In this document: piece after piece, positions 1-7,032 of the stretch | Layout of the letters: each line of letters opens with the position of its first letter | Numbering within the stretch: the stretch's first letter is position 1 | Assembly (NCBI GenBank): GCA_026989045.1 | Contig: JALSJY010000200.1 | Location: forward strand, 1-12,547 | Direction: 5' to 3' | Source: Hyphomicrobiales bacterium | GTDB taxonomy: Bacteria; Pseudomonadota; Alphaproteobacteria; Rhizobiales; Devosiaceae | Length of the DNA stretch: 12,547 nt | Notes under the pieces: model-generated | Told to the model about the DNA's origin: nothing | Seen by the model: the letters and a program-made list of their open reading frames with translations, nothing else | Database searches by the model: none | Made by a program: the position numbers and the translations under genes

Positions 1-597
1 ATAACCCATTTCATCCTTTTCGTTACGCACTAAAAGCAAACCAATATCGTGCGATTTAATCACTGCCCTATCATTAGCCGAGCCAGTGACGGCTATCTTA
101 AATTTTCTAGGTAAAAATTGAAATTCTGGGTGATCGGTTGACCATTGGCGCAATAATTCTGAGCTTGGGCGGGGGTCTTCAATCTCATCAGCACAAGCGC
201 CAGCAAAATGATCTGACGTTACATTTCTGACGCAATTTCCTGAACTTTGGATAGCGTGCATATTAACATCACTAAGCGCCTCAAGAATATCTGGCGCGTC
301 TTTTAGTTTTGGCCAGTTAAATTGAATATTTTGCCGCGTGGTAAAATGCCCATAATTCTTATCCCATTTATCAGCAATATAGGCTAGTTGGTGCATTTGG
401 GCAGAATTTAGCGTGCCGTAGGGAATATTAACCCGCAACATATAGGCATGCAATTGCAGATAAAGCCCGTTCATTAAGCGCAAAGGTCTAAATTCACTCT
501 CATTAAGCGAGCCATCAAGCCTTCTTGCTACCTGATTGCGAAATTGGCGAACTCTCTCTTTGACAAAATCTTTGTCGAATTGATTATAAGTATACAA
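1..597 (-). CDS. cysI: Sulfite reductase hemoprotein subunit, N-terminal part (cut by left edge)
   Basis: Reduces sulfite to sulfide with six electrons in cytoplasmic sulfur assimilation. Only the first 199 codons are present. The visible part is the first nitrite/sulfite reductase ferredoxin-like half: the stretch FRPLRLMNGLYLQLHAYMLR, then IPYGT, HFTTRQNIQFNW and SGNCVRNVTSDHFAG, all highly typical of the alphaproteobacterial CysI form. The cysteines that hold the 4Fe-4S cluster and siroheme lie beyond the edge. The start is a TTG at 597, giving MYTYNQFDKDFVKERV, which matches the usual N-terminus of the family; an in-frame TAA lies just upstream. AAGGG (plus 606-610) sits 8 bases before the TTG and overlaps the stop of the DUF2849 gene, so the two are probably translationally coupled. 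Whether the electron donor is NADPH flavoprotein or ferredoxin cannot be told here. Confidence 0.93.
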   Translation of the reverse strand, partial: MYTYNQFDKDFVKERVRQFRNQVARRLDGSLNESEFRPLRLMNGLYLQLHAYMLRVNIPYGTLNSAQMHQLAYIADKWDKNYGHFTTRQNIQFNWPKLKDAPDILEALSDVNMHAIQSSGNCVRNVTSDHFAGACADEIEDPRPSSELLRQWSTDHPEFQFLPRKFKIAVTGSANDRAVIKSHDIGLLLVRNEKDEMGY

Positions 598-608
598 TTA
601 TCTAGCCC

Positions 609-911
609 TTAGTTAGATGTTGCCTGTTTGCCGTGAAAATAATTTGATGGTCCTTTAGAGCGGAAAATCTCGCGAAAATGTAATGGGACTATTGCTTCTG
701 ATTGTAAAATAACATCGACTAAATATGGCCCAACAATTATATTTTGCTGTTGTTCTGCTTGCGCTAAAAGCTCGTCTGCTTGTTGTCGCGAATAGCAAAC
801 AACAGCGTGTGAATGACTGCGTGACCAATCAGTGTTTTTAGTAAAATACACAACATCGCCTTCTTCCAAGTCATTCGCTGTTACAATTTTTGGTTTAAAT
901 TTCTTAGGCAA
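609..911 (-). CDS. DUF2849 family protein, sulfite-reductase operon
   Basis: A small cytoplasmic protein of about 100 residues with the DUF2849 pattern: KIVTANDLEEGDVVYFT near the N-terminus, SHAVVCYSRQQADELLAQAE in the middle, then VGPYLVDVIL and LHFREIFRSKGPSNYF at the end. The biochemical role of this family is unknown; in many Alphaproteobacteria it sits directly before cysI, as here, which links it to sulfite reduction or siroheme supply. I choose the TTG at 911 because GGAG lies 8 bases upstream and the product then begins MPKKFKPKIVTAN, like family members. A TTG at 938 would add nine residues (with CxxC) but has no ribosome binding site. The gene ends 11 bases before the cysI start. 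Confidence 0.85.
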   Translation of the reverse strand: MPKKFKPKIVTANDLEEGDVVYFTKNTDWSRSHSHAVVCYSRQQADELLAQAEQQQNIIVGPYLVDVILQSEAIVPLHFREIFRSKGPSNYFHGKQATSN

Positions 912-1012
912 TTTTTTAGCTCCACATATTTTGCACAATTAGAATTATTTTCTATAATAACTGATTGAATAGGAATGTCATGGCTCCATGTTCCAATTTG
1001 AAGCTCATTCAT
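881..1012 (-). CDS. Possible small ORF upstream of and overlapping the DUF2849 gene
   Basis: An ATG at 1012 with AAGGA about ten bases upstream opens a 43-codon frame beginning MNELQIGTWS and ending NLNQKL, which overlaps the first codons of the DUF2849 gene in another frame. It has two cysteines but no run of cysteines like known cysteine-sensing leader peptides. I do not recognise it. It may be a chance frame or a leader ORF coupling translation into the DUF2849 gene. Confidence 0.2.
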   Translation of the reverse strand: MNELQIGTWSHDIPIQSVIIENNSNCAKYVELKNCLRNLNQKL

Positions 1013-1346
1013 AGAAAATATTTCCTTCCTAAGGGAGGCAAAAGAAATATTTATTGTTGCGAGTATGAATATTCAAACTATTATTTAGAAAGCAAAATTC
1101 AACATTCTCTTTGTCATTCTGAACGAAGTGAAGAATCTTTCGTAGTTTCATAAGATCCTTCACTTCGTTCAGGATGACAGGGGAGGCTTCGTTCGGCATG
1201 ACAGAGCAATAAGGAAATATTCAAACTGTTATTTGTTCACATTAGACAACAAAAATTCTTGTTTGCTCTGAAATATAGAATTCTGTTTCTTTAACAAAAG
1301 AGGCATCACCTCTATCCTATTAGGAGCTTAATAAAAGGTCTACCTA
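912..1346. other. Divergent intergenic region between DUF2849-cysI and cysHDN
   Basis: This 435-base spacer must contain the promoters for both sulfur units. I see no convincing sigma-70 pair. It holds the inverted-repeat element at 1112-1205, a possible short minus-strand ORF at its left end, and a small palindrome AGAGG-CATCA-CCTCT (1299-1313) about 33 bases before cysH that could be an operator or leader hairpin. No riboswitch fold was recognised by eye. Confidence 0.5.
1112..1205. repeat. SERSEES-type dispersed inverted repeat plus a partial third copy
   Basis: Arms of 27 bases at 1112-1138 and 1153-1179 are inverted copies with two mismatches around a 14-base spacer; each contains the core GAACGAAGTGAAG or its complement CTTCACTTCGTTC. 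A third, degenerate copy of the right arm (CTTCGTTCGGCATGACAG) lies at 1188-1205. Translated forward, the left arm gives the peptide CHSERSEESF, the spurious product familiar from a dispersed repeat in many bacterial genomes. Transcribed, it would fold into a long hairpin. Confidence 0.85.
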
Positions 1347-2111
1347 ATGGAAATAGAAACTAAAATTTTACTGGCACAACAGCTTAATGAACAAATGGCT
1401 CCCCTTTCACTTGTGGGGCGCATTTCTTTGATTGGTGAAAAATTTCCAAAAGCTGTTTTTACTACCAGTTTGGGGCTAGAAGATCAGGTTGTGACTTGGG
1501 CGATTGCGGCAATCGCCCAGCAAACAAGATCGATAAGAATTGCCACTTTACGAACTGGAAGGCTTTTCCTAACAACAGTAAAATTGCTTGCTAAAACAAA
1601 AAAACATTTTGCTTTAGATATTATTGAATATGCTCCAGATGCTAATGAGCTAAAAGATTATCTCAAAAAATATTCTCTTAATGGTTTTTATGAAAGCAAA
1701 CAGGCGCGGCTTGCTTGTTGTTTTGTGCGCAAAATTGCCCCACTAAAAAGAGCACTAAGCGGAGCAGATGCGTGGGTAACTGGTTTGCGCAAGGAGCAAT
1801 CTGTTAATCGAAGCAATATAGTTTTTGCGCAATATGATAGTGAATATAATCTGATAAAGCTTAATCCACTGGCTGATTTATCGCTTGCAGAGCTTACAAA
1901 AATTATTAGCGAAAACAATATTCCTATCAATCCATTGCATAAGAAAAACTACCCATCAATCGGGTGTGAGCCTTGCACAAGAGCAATAAAACAGGGCGAA
2001 GACGAAAGAGCTGGTCGCTGGTGGTGGGAAAAAGACGATAAACGTGAATGCGGATTGCACCTACCACAATCTGCCCCCTCACCTATTTCAATACAACATA
2101 GTGAAACTTAA
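1347..2111 (+). CDS. cysH: Assimilatory adenylyl-sulfate (APS) reductase, 4Fe-4S type
   Basis: Reduces APS to sulfite and AMP using thioredoxin or glutathione in the cytoplasm. At 254 residues it is of normal size. The nucleotide-binding region TTSLGLEDQ is at 39-47, the WVTGLRKEQS loop at 143-151, the paired cysteines CC at 124-125 and CxxC at 207-210 (IGCEPCTR) for the iron-sulfur cluster, RAGRWWWE at 221-228 and the catalytic ECGLH at 234-238. The two cysteine pairs place it with APS rather than PAPS reductases. One oddity: the usual LDTGR motif reads LRTGR at 68-72, an Arg where an Asp is normal. ATG follows AAGG by about 8 bases. It is the first gene of cysHDN, and cysD starts one base after its stop. 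Confidence 0.93.
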   Translation: MEIETKILLAQQLNEQMAPLSLVGRISLIGEKFPKAVFTTSLGLEDQVVTWAIAAIAQQTRSIRIATLRTGRLFLTTVKLLAKTKKHFALDIIEYAPDANELKDYLKKYSLNGFYESKQARLACCFVRKIAPLKRALSGADAWVTGLRKEQSVNRSNIVFAQYDSEYNLIKLNPLADLSLAELTKIISENNIPINPLHKKNYPSIGCEPCTRAIKQGEDERAGRWWWEKDDKRECGLHLPQSAPSPISIQHSET

Positions 2112-2112
2112 A

Positions 2113-3042
2113 ATGAGTAATATAGAAACAATCCAAAAACCACCGCTTGATCCGCATCTAAAAGCGCTTGAAAATGAGGCTATCTTTATTTTTCGTGAAA
2201 TAGCGGCGGAATTTGAAAACCCAGTAATGCTTTATTCGGTGGGTAAAGATTCATCTGTTCTTTTGCATCTGGCTCGTAAGGCATTTTATCCGGGTAAAAT
2301 TCCTTTCCCATTACTGCACGTGAATACTGGCTGGAAATTTGCTGAAATGATTGAGTTTCGTGATAGGATAATCAAGGAATATGAGCTTGATTTAATATCA
2401 TTCACCAACCCTCGTGGCCCGAACGAGAATATTACCCCCTTTACTCATGGCTCGTCTGTCTATACGGATATTATGAAAACTCAAGCCTTGCGCATGGCGC
2501 TTGATGCGGGAAAATATGATGCGGCATTTGGCGGCGCTCGCCGTGATGAAGAAGCTTCACGTGCCAAAGAGCGGATTTATTCTTTTAGAACGCCCGATCA
2601 TCGCTGGGATCCACGCAATCAGCGCCCCGAACTTTGGTCAATCTATAATGGCATGATAAAAAAGGGCGAAAGCGTGCGTGCTTTCCCTATATCTAATTGG
2701 ACTGAAGCCAATGTGTGGCGATATATTAGAGAAGAGAATATTCCCATCGTGCCGCTATATTTCGCTAAAAAACGCCCCGTAATTGAACGTGATGGCATGT
2801 TGATTTTGGCAGAAGATAAGCGCCTAGAAGTTGCTGCCAACGAGGATATTCAACATATCGATGTGCGTTTTCGCACGCTTGGCTGTTTCCCTCTAAGTGG
2901 CGCTATTCGCTCAACCGCTACAAATATTGATGAAGTGATAGAGGAAATTGATGTTGCCACCGTTTCTGAGCGGCAGGGGCGAGCAATTGATAAAGATCAG
3001 TCCTCTTCTATGGAAATGAAAAAACGTGAAGGGTATTTTTAA
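2113..3042 (+). CDS. cysD: Sulfate adenylyltransferase subunit 2 (ATP sulfurylase, small subunit)
   Basis: Catalytic subunit of ATP sulfurylase, which with CysN forms APS from sulfate and ATP. The 309-residue product has the PP-loop SVGKDSS at 42-48, then the conserved FGGARRDEEASRAKERIYSFR region, LWSIYNG, FPISNWTEANVW, the stretch CFPLSGAIRSTA and the family-typical C-terminus ending KKREGYF. The frame is open upstream to an ATG at 2044, but that would overlap cysH by 68 bases; the ATG at 2113 gives MSNIETIQ and the usual CysD length, one base after the cysH stop. Its ribosome binding site is weak, suggesting translational coupling. Confidence 0.95.
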   Translation: MSNIETIQKPPLDPHLKALENEAIFIFREIAAEFENPVMLYSVGKDSSVLLHLARKAFYPGKIPFPLLHVNTGWKFAEMIEFRDRIIKEYELDLISFTNPRGPNENITPFTHGSSVYTDIMKTQALRMALDAGKYDAAFGGARRDEEASRAKERIYSFRTPDHRWDPRNQRPELWSIYNGMIKKGESVRAFPISNWTEANVWRYIREENIPIVPLYFAKKRPVIERDGMLILAEDKRLEVAANEDIQHIDVRFRTLGCFPLSGAIRSTATNIDEVIEEIDVATVSERQGRAIDKDQSSSMEMKKREGYF

Positions 3043-4514
3043 TGACTGTTTCTAATTTAGCAAAAAAACGCTTAGTGACAAAGAGCAAACCTCAACAGCT
3101 AGCCCCTTTGCGCTTTATCACTTGTGGCTCTGTTGATGATGGTAAGTCCACCCTAATCGGACGTTTATTGTGGGACACAAAGGCGGTTAAACAAGACCAA
3201 GCCGAGCGATTGCATAAAGACAGCCAAAAGGGCAAAGGCGGCTTAAATCTGCCTGAATTTGCGCTTTTATTAGATGGTTTGCAAGCCGAGCGAGAGCAAG
3301 GCATCACCATTGATGTAGCTTATCGTTATTTCTCAACACCAAAACGCACCTTTATCGTAGCGGACACACCCGGCCATGAGCAATATACTAGAAACATGGC
3401 AACTGGTGCTTCAACTGCTGATCTTGCAGTGCTGTTAATTGACGCTCGTATTGGCATTTTGGAGCAGACAAAACGCCACGCCATGATCGCCTCAATGATG
3501 GGTATTTCTCAATTTATTTTAGCTATCAATAAAATCGATTTAACAGATTATGATCGGCAAAATTTTGAAAAAATCACCACTGAGTTCAACAAATTTGCCC
3601 TCTCGCTTGGCATAACGGACATTACCGCAATCCCACTTTGCGCCCTTAAAGGTGAAAATGTAGTTGAGAAAGCTAGCGACACAATGGGCTGGTATGATGG
3701 GCCAAGCCTGCTTGAAACACTTGAGCTGGCAACCGTGCGCTCAAAACAAAGCGTGGGCTTTCGTATGCCAGTGCAAAGAGTTTGCCGCCCCAATGAAAGC
3801 TTTCGTGGCTATCAGGGGTCTGTCGCTGGTGGCGCTGTAAAGCCGGGTGATAGCGTGGTGATTTTACCATCAGGTCGACCTGCTAACGTCACAAAAATTG
3901 TCACTTTTGATCTAGTGCGCAATGCCGCCGTTGCGGGCGATGCAATTACATTAGTGCTTGATCGCCATGTTGATGTTGGTCGTGGTGATGTGATTAGTTC
4001 GATTGAGGCAAGGCCTGCAACAGGTTTTCATTTTGATGCAAATGTGATTGCGCTATGCGAGAATGGTATAGAGTCTGGCAAAAGATATTGGCTGAAATCA
4101 TCAAGCAGGCGACAACGTGTGATGGTTGAACCATTTAGCGCAATCGACCTTAAATCTGGGCAATGGCAAGATATTGGGAGTGATATTGATAGTTTAGCGC
4201 TAAATAATATTGGCAAAGTCAGGCTTAATTTTGAAGAAATAGCTATTTTTGATTCTTATCAAGAAAATCGAGATACAGGCTCTTTCATTCTCATTGATCC
4301 CGATAATAATAACACCATCGCTGGTGGCATGATTACTGGTCAAACTAAAGATGTTGTGAAAATTGGTGATTTTAACAAGGATGAAGAAGTTGTCGTGCTG
4401 GCTCTTTCTCCTAAACTGGCTAAGAAATTGCAAAATAGTGAGGTTTTTGCTGCAATTAAAGACGATGTTAAGCAGATAACAACCACCAGATCAAAGTTTA
4501 ATAAACTGATTTAG
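3042..4514 (+). CDS. cysN: Sulfate adenylyltransferase subunit 1 (GTPase subunit)
   Basis: Elongation-factor-like GTPase that drives APS synthesis by CysD. GTPase motifs are in order: GSVDDGKST at 29-37 (P-loop), GITIDV at 87-92, DTPGH at 108-112 and NKID at 163-166, followed by EF-Tu-like beta-barrel domains. At 490 residues it ends after these; there is no C-terminal APS kinase (CysC) domain as in CysNC fusions. That agrees with the APS-type CysH here, which needs no PAPS. Its ATG shares one base with the cysD stop (TAATG), so the operon is tightly coupled. No strong terminator is visible after the stop. Confidence 0.95.
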   Translation: MTVSNLAKKRLVTKSKPQQLAPLRFITCGSVDDGKSTLIGRLLWDTKAVKQDQAERLHKDSQKGKGGLNLPEFALLLDGLQAEREQGITIDVAYRYFSTPKRTFIVADTPGHEQYTRNMATGASTADLAVLLIDARIGILEQTKRHAMIASMMGISQFILAINKIDLTDYDRQNFEKITTEFNKFALSLGITDITAIPLCALKGENVVEKASDTMGWYDGPSLLETLELATVRSKQSVGFRMPVQRVCRPNESFRGYQGSVAGGAVKPGDSVVILPSGRPANVTKIVTFDLVRNAAVAGDAITLVLDRHVDVGRGDVISSIEARPATGFHFDANVIALCENGIESGKRYWLKSSSRRQRVMVEPFSAIDLKSGQWQDIGSDIDSLALNNIGKVRLNFEEIAIFDSYQENRDTGSFILIDPDNNNTIAGGMITGQTKDVVKIGDFNKDEEVVVLALSPKLAKKLQNSEVFAAIKDDVKQITTTRSKFNKLI

Positions 4515-4624
4515 ATATAGCAGAATATGATAAAATACATCAGCATATAAATCCAACAAGACGTAACAGCAGGCATAGCTAGTGAGTATAGGCTATATCA
4601 ATATGAATTAGTGCGATATTAGCA

Positions 4625-5019
4625 TTACTTGACAAAGCCAGCTGTTTTCAGCTTTTTGAGATTTGATATAATAAAATCCATTTCACTTTTTGCACCCGCC
4701 TCCTGCAAAATTGCAAAGCCACGCACATAATCATATTTAACACATTTTTTACCCATCCATTTACCGCCTGCATAAAGTATTCCCAACCTGACTTTAGCGA
4801 AGTGATTTAACTTTGATGCTGCAATAATGTCATCGCACGTGACCTTTCTTAAGTCATTAGGTAGCCCTTTCCTTTTTACTCGAGCAATAAGTTAATGTTT
4901 CTTAGGCTCATTATATTCGAACGGAAAGCCAAAGCTGTAGAACATATTGGCTTGTGGAGCTGAAATAGCTGAACTAAAGATAATTAGAAAAGATATATTA
5001 AAAAAACAAATTTTCGCAC
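4625..5019 (-). pseudogene. Broken gene for an exported Sel1-like protein
   Basis: A GTG at 5019 has AGGGG six bases upstream and opens MRKFVF, but the frame ends after 11 codons. Adding one T in the seven-T run (plus A run 5000-5006) restores a convincing signal peptide: hydrophobic FFNISFLIIFSSAISA, then PQANMFYSFGFPFEYNEPKKH. An in-frame TAA (plus 4892-4894) then interrupts, and the same frame continues for 89 codons to a stop at 4625. The second part contains AKVRLGILYAGG and VRGFAILQEAGA, a pattern close to Sel1/TPR-like repeats. Two lesions in one otherwise coherent frame indicate a decayed gene, unless the homopolymer is a sequencing error or phase-variable. Original role unknown. Confidence 0.7.
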
Positions 5020-5198
5020 AAATAACCCCTAAGCTAAATCATTAAAGTAACAAGCCATAGCAATTGCAACAATATATTCTTATTGCACACTATTATAATA
5101 TTTTCTCTTTCAGCCATTAGATTAAACTCCCATGGCTAAGCAATGGGTATGGATAGAAGTTCGAGATAAGTATAAATGTTGGTGTTAATAAGAGGAAA
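5020..5198. other. Spacer with no recognised gene
   Basis: Very A+T-rich DNA between the start of the Sel1-like pseudogene and the 3' end of tRNA-Gly. The Shine-Dalgarno of the pseudogene is at 5026-5030. I see no clear terminator for the tRNA transcript, no ORF and no strong repeat. Confidence 0.5.
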
Positions 5199-5272
5199 TG
5201 GAGCGGGTGATGAGAATCGAACTCACGTATTCAGCTTGGAAGGCTGCTGCTCTACCATTGAGCTACACCCGC
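5199..5272 (-). tRNA. tRNA-Gly (anticodon TCC)
   Basis: The complement folds as a cloverleaf of 74 bases with encoded CCA. Acceptor arms GCGGGTG and CACCCGC pair fully, the D arm contains AGCTCAATGGTAGAGC, the anticodon loop is CTTCCAA with anticodon TCC, and the T loop has GTTCGATTC. U73 is the discriminator. It lies 24 bases downstream of tRNA-Tyr and is probably co-transcribed with it. Confidence 0.97.
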
Positions 5273-5296
5273 TTTACCAATGGCAATATTAAATGA

Positions 5297-5381
5297 TGGT
5301 GGAGGAGGCTGGATTCGAACCAGCGTACGCTAAGCGAACGGATTTACAGTCCGTCTCCTTTAACCACTCGGACACTCCTCC
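5297..5381 (-). tRNA. tRNA-Tyr (anticodon GTA)
   Basis: An 85-base class II tRNA with encoded CCA. Acceptor arms GGAGGAG and CTCCTCC pair fully, the anticodon loop is CTGTAAA with anticodon GTA, there is a long variable arm, and the T arm contains TGGTTCGAATCCA. It precedes tRNA-Gly on the minus strand and is divergent from rlmB. Confidence 0.97.
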
Positions 5382-5438
5382 AAAATCATTTAAAAGCCAT
5401 TTAGCTTTATTGAATATAATAAAACATTCAACTTGCGG

Positions 5439-5468
5439 TTTATGCTAGTCTATAGGCTTGTTTGTCAA
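5439..5468 (-). promoter_or_regulatory. Candidate sigma-70 promoter of the tRNA-Tyr/tRNA-Gly unit
   Basis: On the minus strand a perfect TTGACA (plus 5463-5468) is followed after 18 bases by CATAAA (plus 5439-5444), which matches four of six -10 positions. Transcription would start about 50 bases before tRNA-Tyr, a normal leader for tRNA processing. Confidence 0.5.
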
Positions 5469-5531
5469 TATCAAAAATGACTAAAAGGTAACTCTTGTTA
5501 CAAAAATATAAATTGAAAAGTTAAGAAGATT

Positions 5532-6305
5532 ATGAGCAGAAATAAATTTCCTCCAAAAAACAAAAAAAATAACCCATATATTCCTCAGCATAAACGCCAA
5601 GATGGGCCATTATTTCTTTATGGAATTCACACCGTAAGAGCCGCACTAGACAATGAAAAACGTAAAAAAATACGCCTACTTGCAACCCCTAATGCACTTA
5701 AAAGGCTTGAAGAAAAAGGGCAGCTACCCAAAATTAAAATAGAGTCAACAAGCCCAAAACTCCTTGACCAATTGCTTGGGCAAGATGCCGTTCATCAAGG
5801 CGCTGTGCTTGAGGTTGAGCCTGTTGAGCGAGATCAGATTGATGATATTTTTGGCGCTAAACTAGTTCTAGTTCTCGATCAAATAACAGATCCGCATAAT
5901 GTTGGGGCAATATTGCGCTCTGCCTGTGCGTTTGGCGCTGATGGCGTGATTACTACCGCAAGATATGCGCCCAATGAAACAGGCGTGCTAGCTAAATCAG
6001 CATCAGGTGCGCTTGACCTCATACCCTTTATTGAAGTGAGCAACCTATCCAAAACTCTTGAAAAGCTAAAAGATGGCGGAATGACAATATTAGGCTTAGA
6101 TAGTGAAAGCGCCTCCCCTCTTTCAACAAAAATAAATTATGATTCGGTTGCGCTTATACTTGGCGCTGAGGGAAAAGGTCTTAGGCAAAAAACCAGGCTA
6201 ACCTGTGATGAAATGGTGAAGCTAGATATGAAGGGAGAAATTAAGAGTTTAAACGTCTCCAACGCTGCCGCCATTGCTCTGTTTGCAATTACTGCAAATA
6301 ATTAA
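5532..6305 (+). CDS. rlmB: TrmH/SpoU-family 23S rRNA (guanosine-2'-O)-methyltransferase
   Basis: Methylates the ribose of a 23S rRNA guanosine (G2251 in E. coli numbering) using SAM. The 257-residue protein has a lysine-rich tail (1-25), an L30e-like substrate-binding domain with FLYGIHTVRAAL at 28-39, and a SpoU knot domain with all three motifs: DPHNVGAILRSA (120-131), ILGAEGKGL (209-217) and SLNVSNAAAIALF (239-251). The catalytic Arg129 and the knot Glu and Asn are present. AAGAAG precedes the ATG by a few bases. It is divergent from the tRNA pair, an arrangement common in Alphaproteobacteria. A related SpoU enzyme with another target cannot be excluded, but length and N-domain favour RlmB. 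Confidence 0.92.
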   Translation: MSRNKFPPKNKKNNPYIPQHKRQDGPLFLYGIHTVRAALDNEKRKKIRLLATPNALKRLEEKGQLPKIKIESTSPKLLDQLLGQDAVHQGAVLEVEPVERDQIDDIFGAKLVLVLDQITDPHNVGAILRSACAFGADGVITTARYAPNETGVLAKSASGALDLIPFIEVSNLSKTLEKLKDGGMTILGLDSESASPLSTKINYDSVALILGAEGKGLRQKTRLTCDEMVKLDMKGEIKSLNVSNAAAIALFAITANN

Positions 6306-6331
6306 ATTCTCTTAATCAAGTAACAAATAAA

Positions 6332-6410
6332 AGCCCAACTGATAGAATGTCTTAACTTGCCTTGCTAAGCAAAAGAGAAGCGTTCCGTCAGTTGGGCTAT
6401 TTTTTCTGAT
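6332..6410. terminator. Long structured hairpin, probable bidirectional terminator
   Basis: Perfect 11-base arms AGCCCAACTGA (6332-6342) and TCAGTTGGGCT (6388-6398) are followed on the plus strand by a T tract and flanked on the minus side by TTTTATT. The 45 bases between can pair further: GAATG with CGTTC, then a TTGC-TAA-GCAA hairpin. It lies between rlmB and the converging acidic-protein gene and would end both. The long ordered loop is more than a terminator needs. Confidence 0.7.
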
Positions 6411-6497
6411 TCTTCACCAGCTACAAAGGAAGGAGAGTAGATGATAAAGATTTCAGAAAAATACTAGTTAGCTTTTGATTTCGATATTTTGTAATTT

Positions 6498-6911
6498 TTA
6501 ATCGTTATCGTTATCATCGTCATCATCATTATCATCGTCGTCATCATCATCGTCGTCATCATCATCGTCGTCATCATTATCATCATAATCATCATCGTCG
6601 TCATCATCATAATCATCGTCGTCGTCATCATTATCATCATAATCATCGTCGTGGTCATTATCATCATAATCATCATCACTTGATGAATTTGAATTAAAAT
6701 ATTCTGATTCACATTCGATGACACCTTTTATTACGGCACCGTCATTAAATGTAAATTGAACAGCATTTTTTGAGTTTTCAGCTTTATCAGCACAGAATTT
6801 AACTAAACTATTACGCGGTATTAGGTCATTGATAGAATCTGCAAATGCAGGACCAGATGCTGCAGCCAAGATGCCTATAAGGGCAATAGATGTTGCTAGT
6901 GACTTTTTCAT
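6498..6911 (-). CDS. Exported protein with very acidic Asp-rich C-terminal tail
   Basis: The 137-residue product starts with a standard Sec signal peptide (MKKSLATSIALIGILAAAS, cleavage likely after PAFA at 21-24). A short mature domain (25-78) follows, with two cysteines (40 and 67) that could form a disulfide and a beta-like segment NAVQFTFNDGAVIKGVIEC. Residues 79-137 consist only of Asp with some Asn, Tyr and one His. AAGGA lies 7 bases before the ATG. No family was recognised. Poly-acidic tails bind calcium and other divalent cations with low affinity; a role in cation capture or signalling is inferred from this and from the divergent PepSY two-component operon 97 bases away. Confidence 0.85.
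   Translation of the reverse strand: MKKSLATSIALIGILAAASGPAFADSINDLIPRNSLVKFCADKAENSKNAVQFTFNDGAVIKGVIECESEYFNSNSSSDDDYDDNDHDDDYDDNDDDDDDYDDDDDDDYDDNDDDDDDDDDDDDDDDNDDDDDNDND
6501..6677 (-). repeat. GAY trinucleotide repeat tract coding poly-Asp tail
   Basis: The minus strand is an almost uninterrupted run of GAT and GAC codons broken by AAT, TAT and CAT. Because the unit is three bases, slippage would change length without breaking the frame. It is in inverted orientation to the similar tract at 7126-7206. Confidence 0.85.
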
Positions 6912-6934
6912 AATTTTTTCCTTTTATTTCTTAT

Positions 6935-6951
6935 TTTGCGCTGATTTGCGC
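6935..6951. promoter_or_regulatory. Tandem TTTGCGC half sites, candidate regulator binding site
   Basis: TTTGCGC occurs at 6935-6941 and again at 6945-6951, a direct repeat with a 10-base period in the divergent promoter region, 24 bases before the start of the minus-strand acidic gene. Response regulators of the OmpR family bind such one-turn direct repeats. The half site differs from the one at 6999-7016, so it may serve another regulator or be chance. Confidence 0.35.
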
Positions 6952-6998
6952 CATGAATCACAATTAACACATCAATCCTGACCAAGCGGTGAGTAGAT

Positions 6999-7032
6999 TG
7001 TCAGCGAAATGTCAGCTAAACCGTGCTATAGT
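6999..7032 (+). promoter_or_regulatory. PhoB/OmpR-like direct repeat and -10 box of the PepSY operon
   Basis: TGTCAGC at 6999-7005 and 7010-7016 form a direct repeat with an 11-base period, resembling the pho-box TGTCAT-N5-TGTCAT. Ten bases after the second half site comes TATAGT (7027-7032), a good -10 box. There is no -35 box at the expected place; the repeat occupies it, as in activator-dependent PhoB-class promoters. A weaker third half site (GGTGAGT, 6988-6994) is in phase. The regulator encoded in the same operon is the obvious candidate to bind. Confidence 0.65.

Noticed and set aside
965..1153. Plus-strand 62-codon ORF in the cysI/cysH spacer
   Set aside because: Its C-terminal part (CHSERSEESF) is a translation of the dispersed inverted repeat, it has no ribosome binding site and no recognisable domain.
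1112..1179. Inverted repeat as a transcription terminator
   Set aside because: It has no T tract on either side and lies in a divergent promoter region; a dispersed repeat explains it better.
2044..2112. Upstream extension of cysD to an ATG at 2044
   Set aside because: It overlaps the end of cysH, and the CysD family N-terminus fits the ATG at 2113.
5488..5501. GTAAC-TCTT-GTTAC palindrome before rlmB
   Set aside because: Five-base arms in A+T-rich DNA are easily found by chance, and no promoter geometry supports an operator.
6464..6724. Minus-strand ORF rich in Met, Thr and Ile
   Set aside because: It is the other-frame reading of the Asp-codon repeat; the Asp frame has a signal peptide and Shine-Dalgarno.
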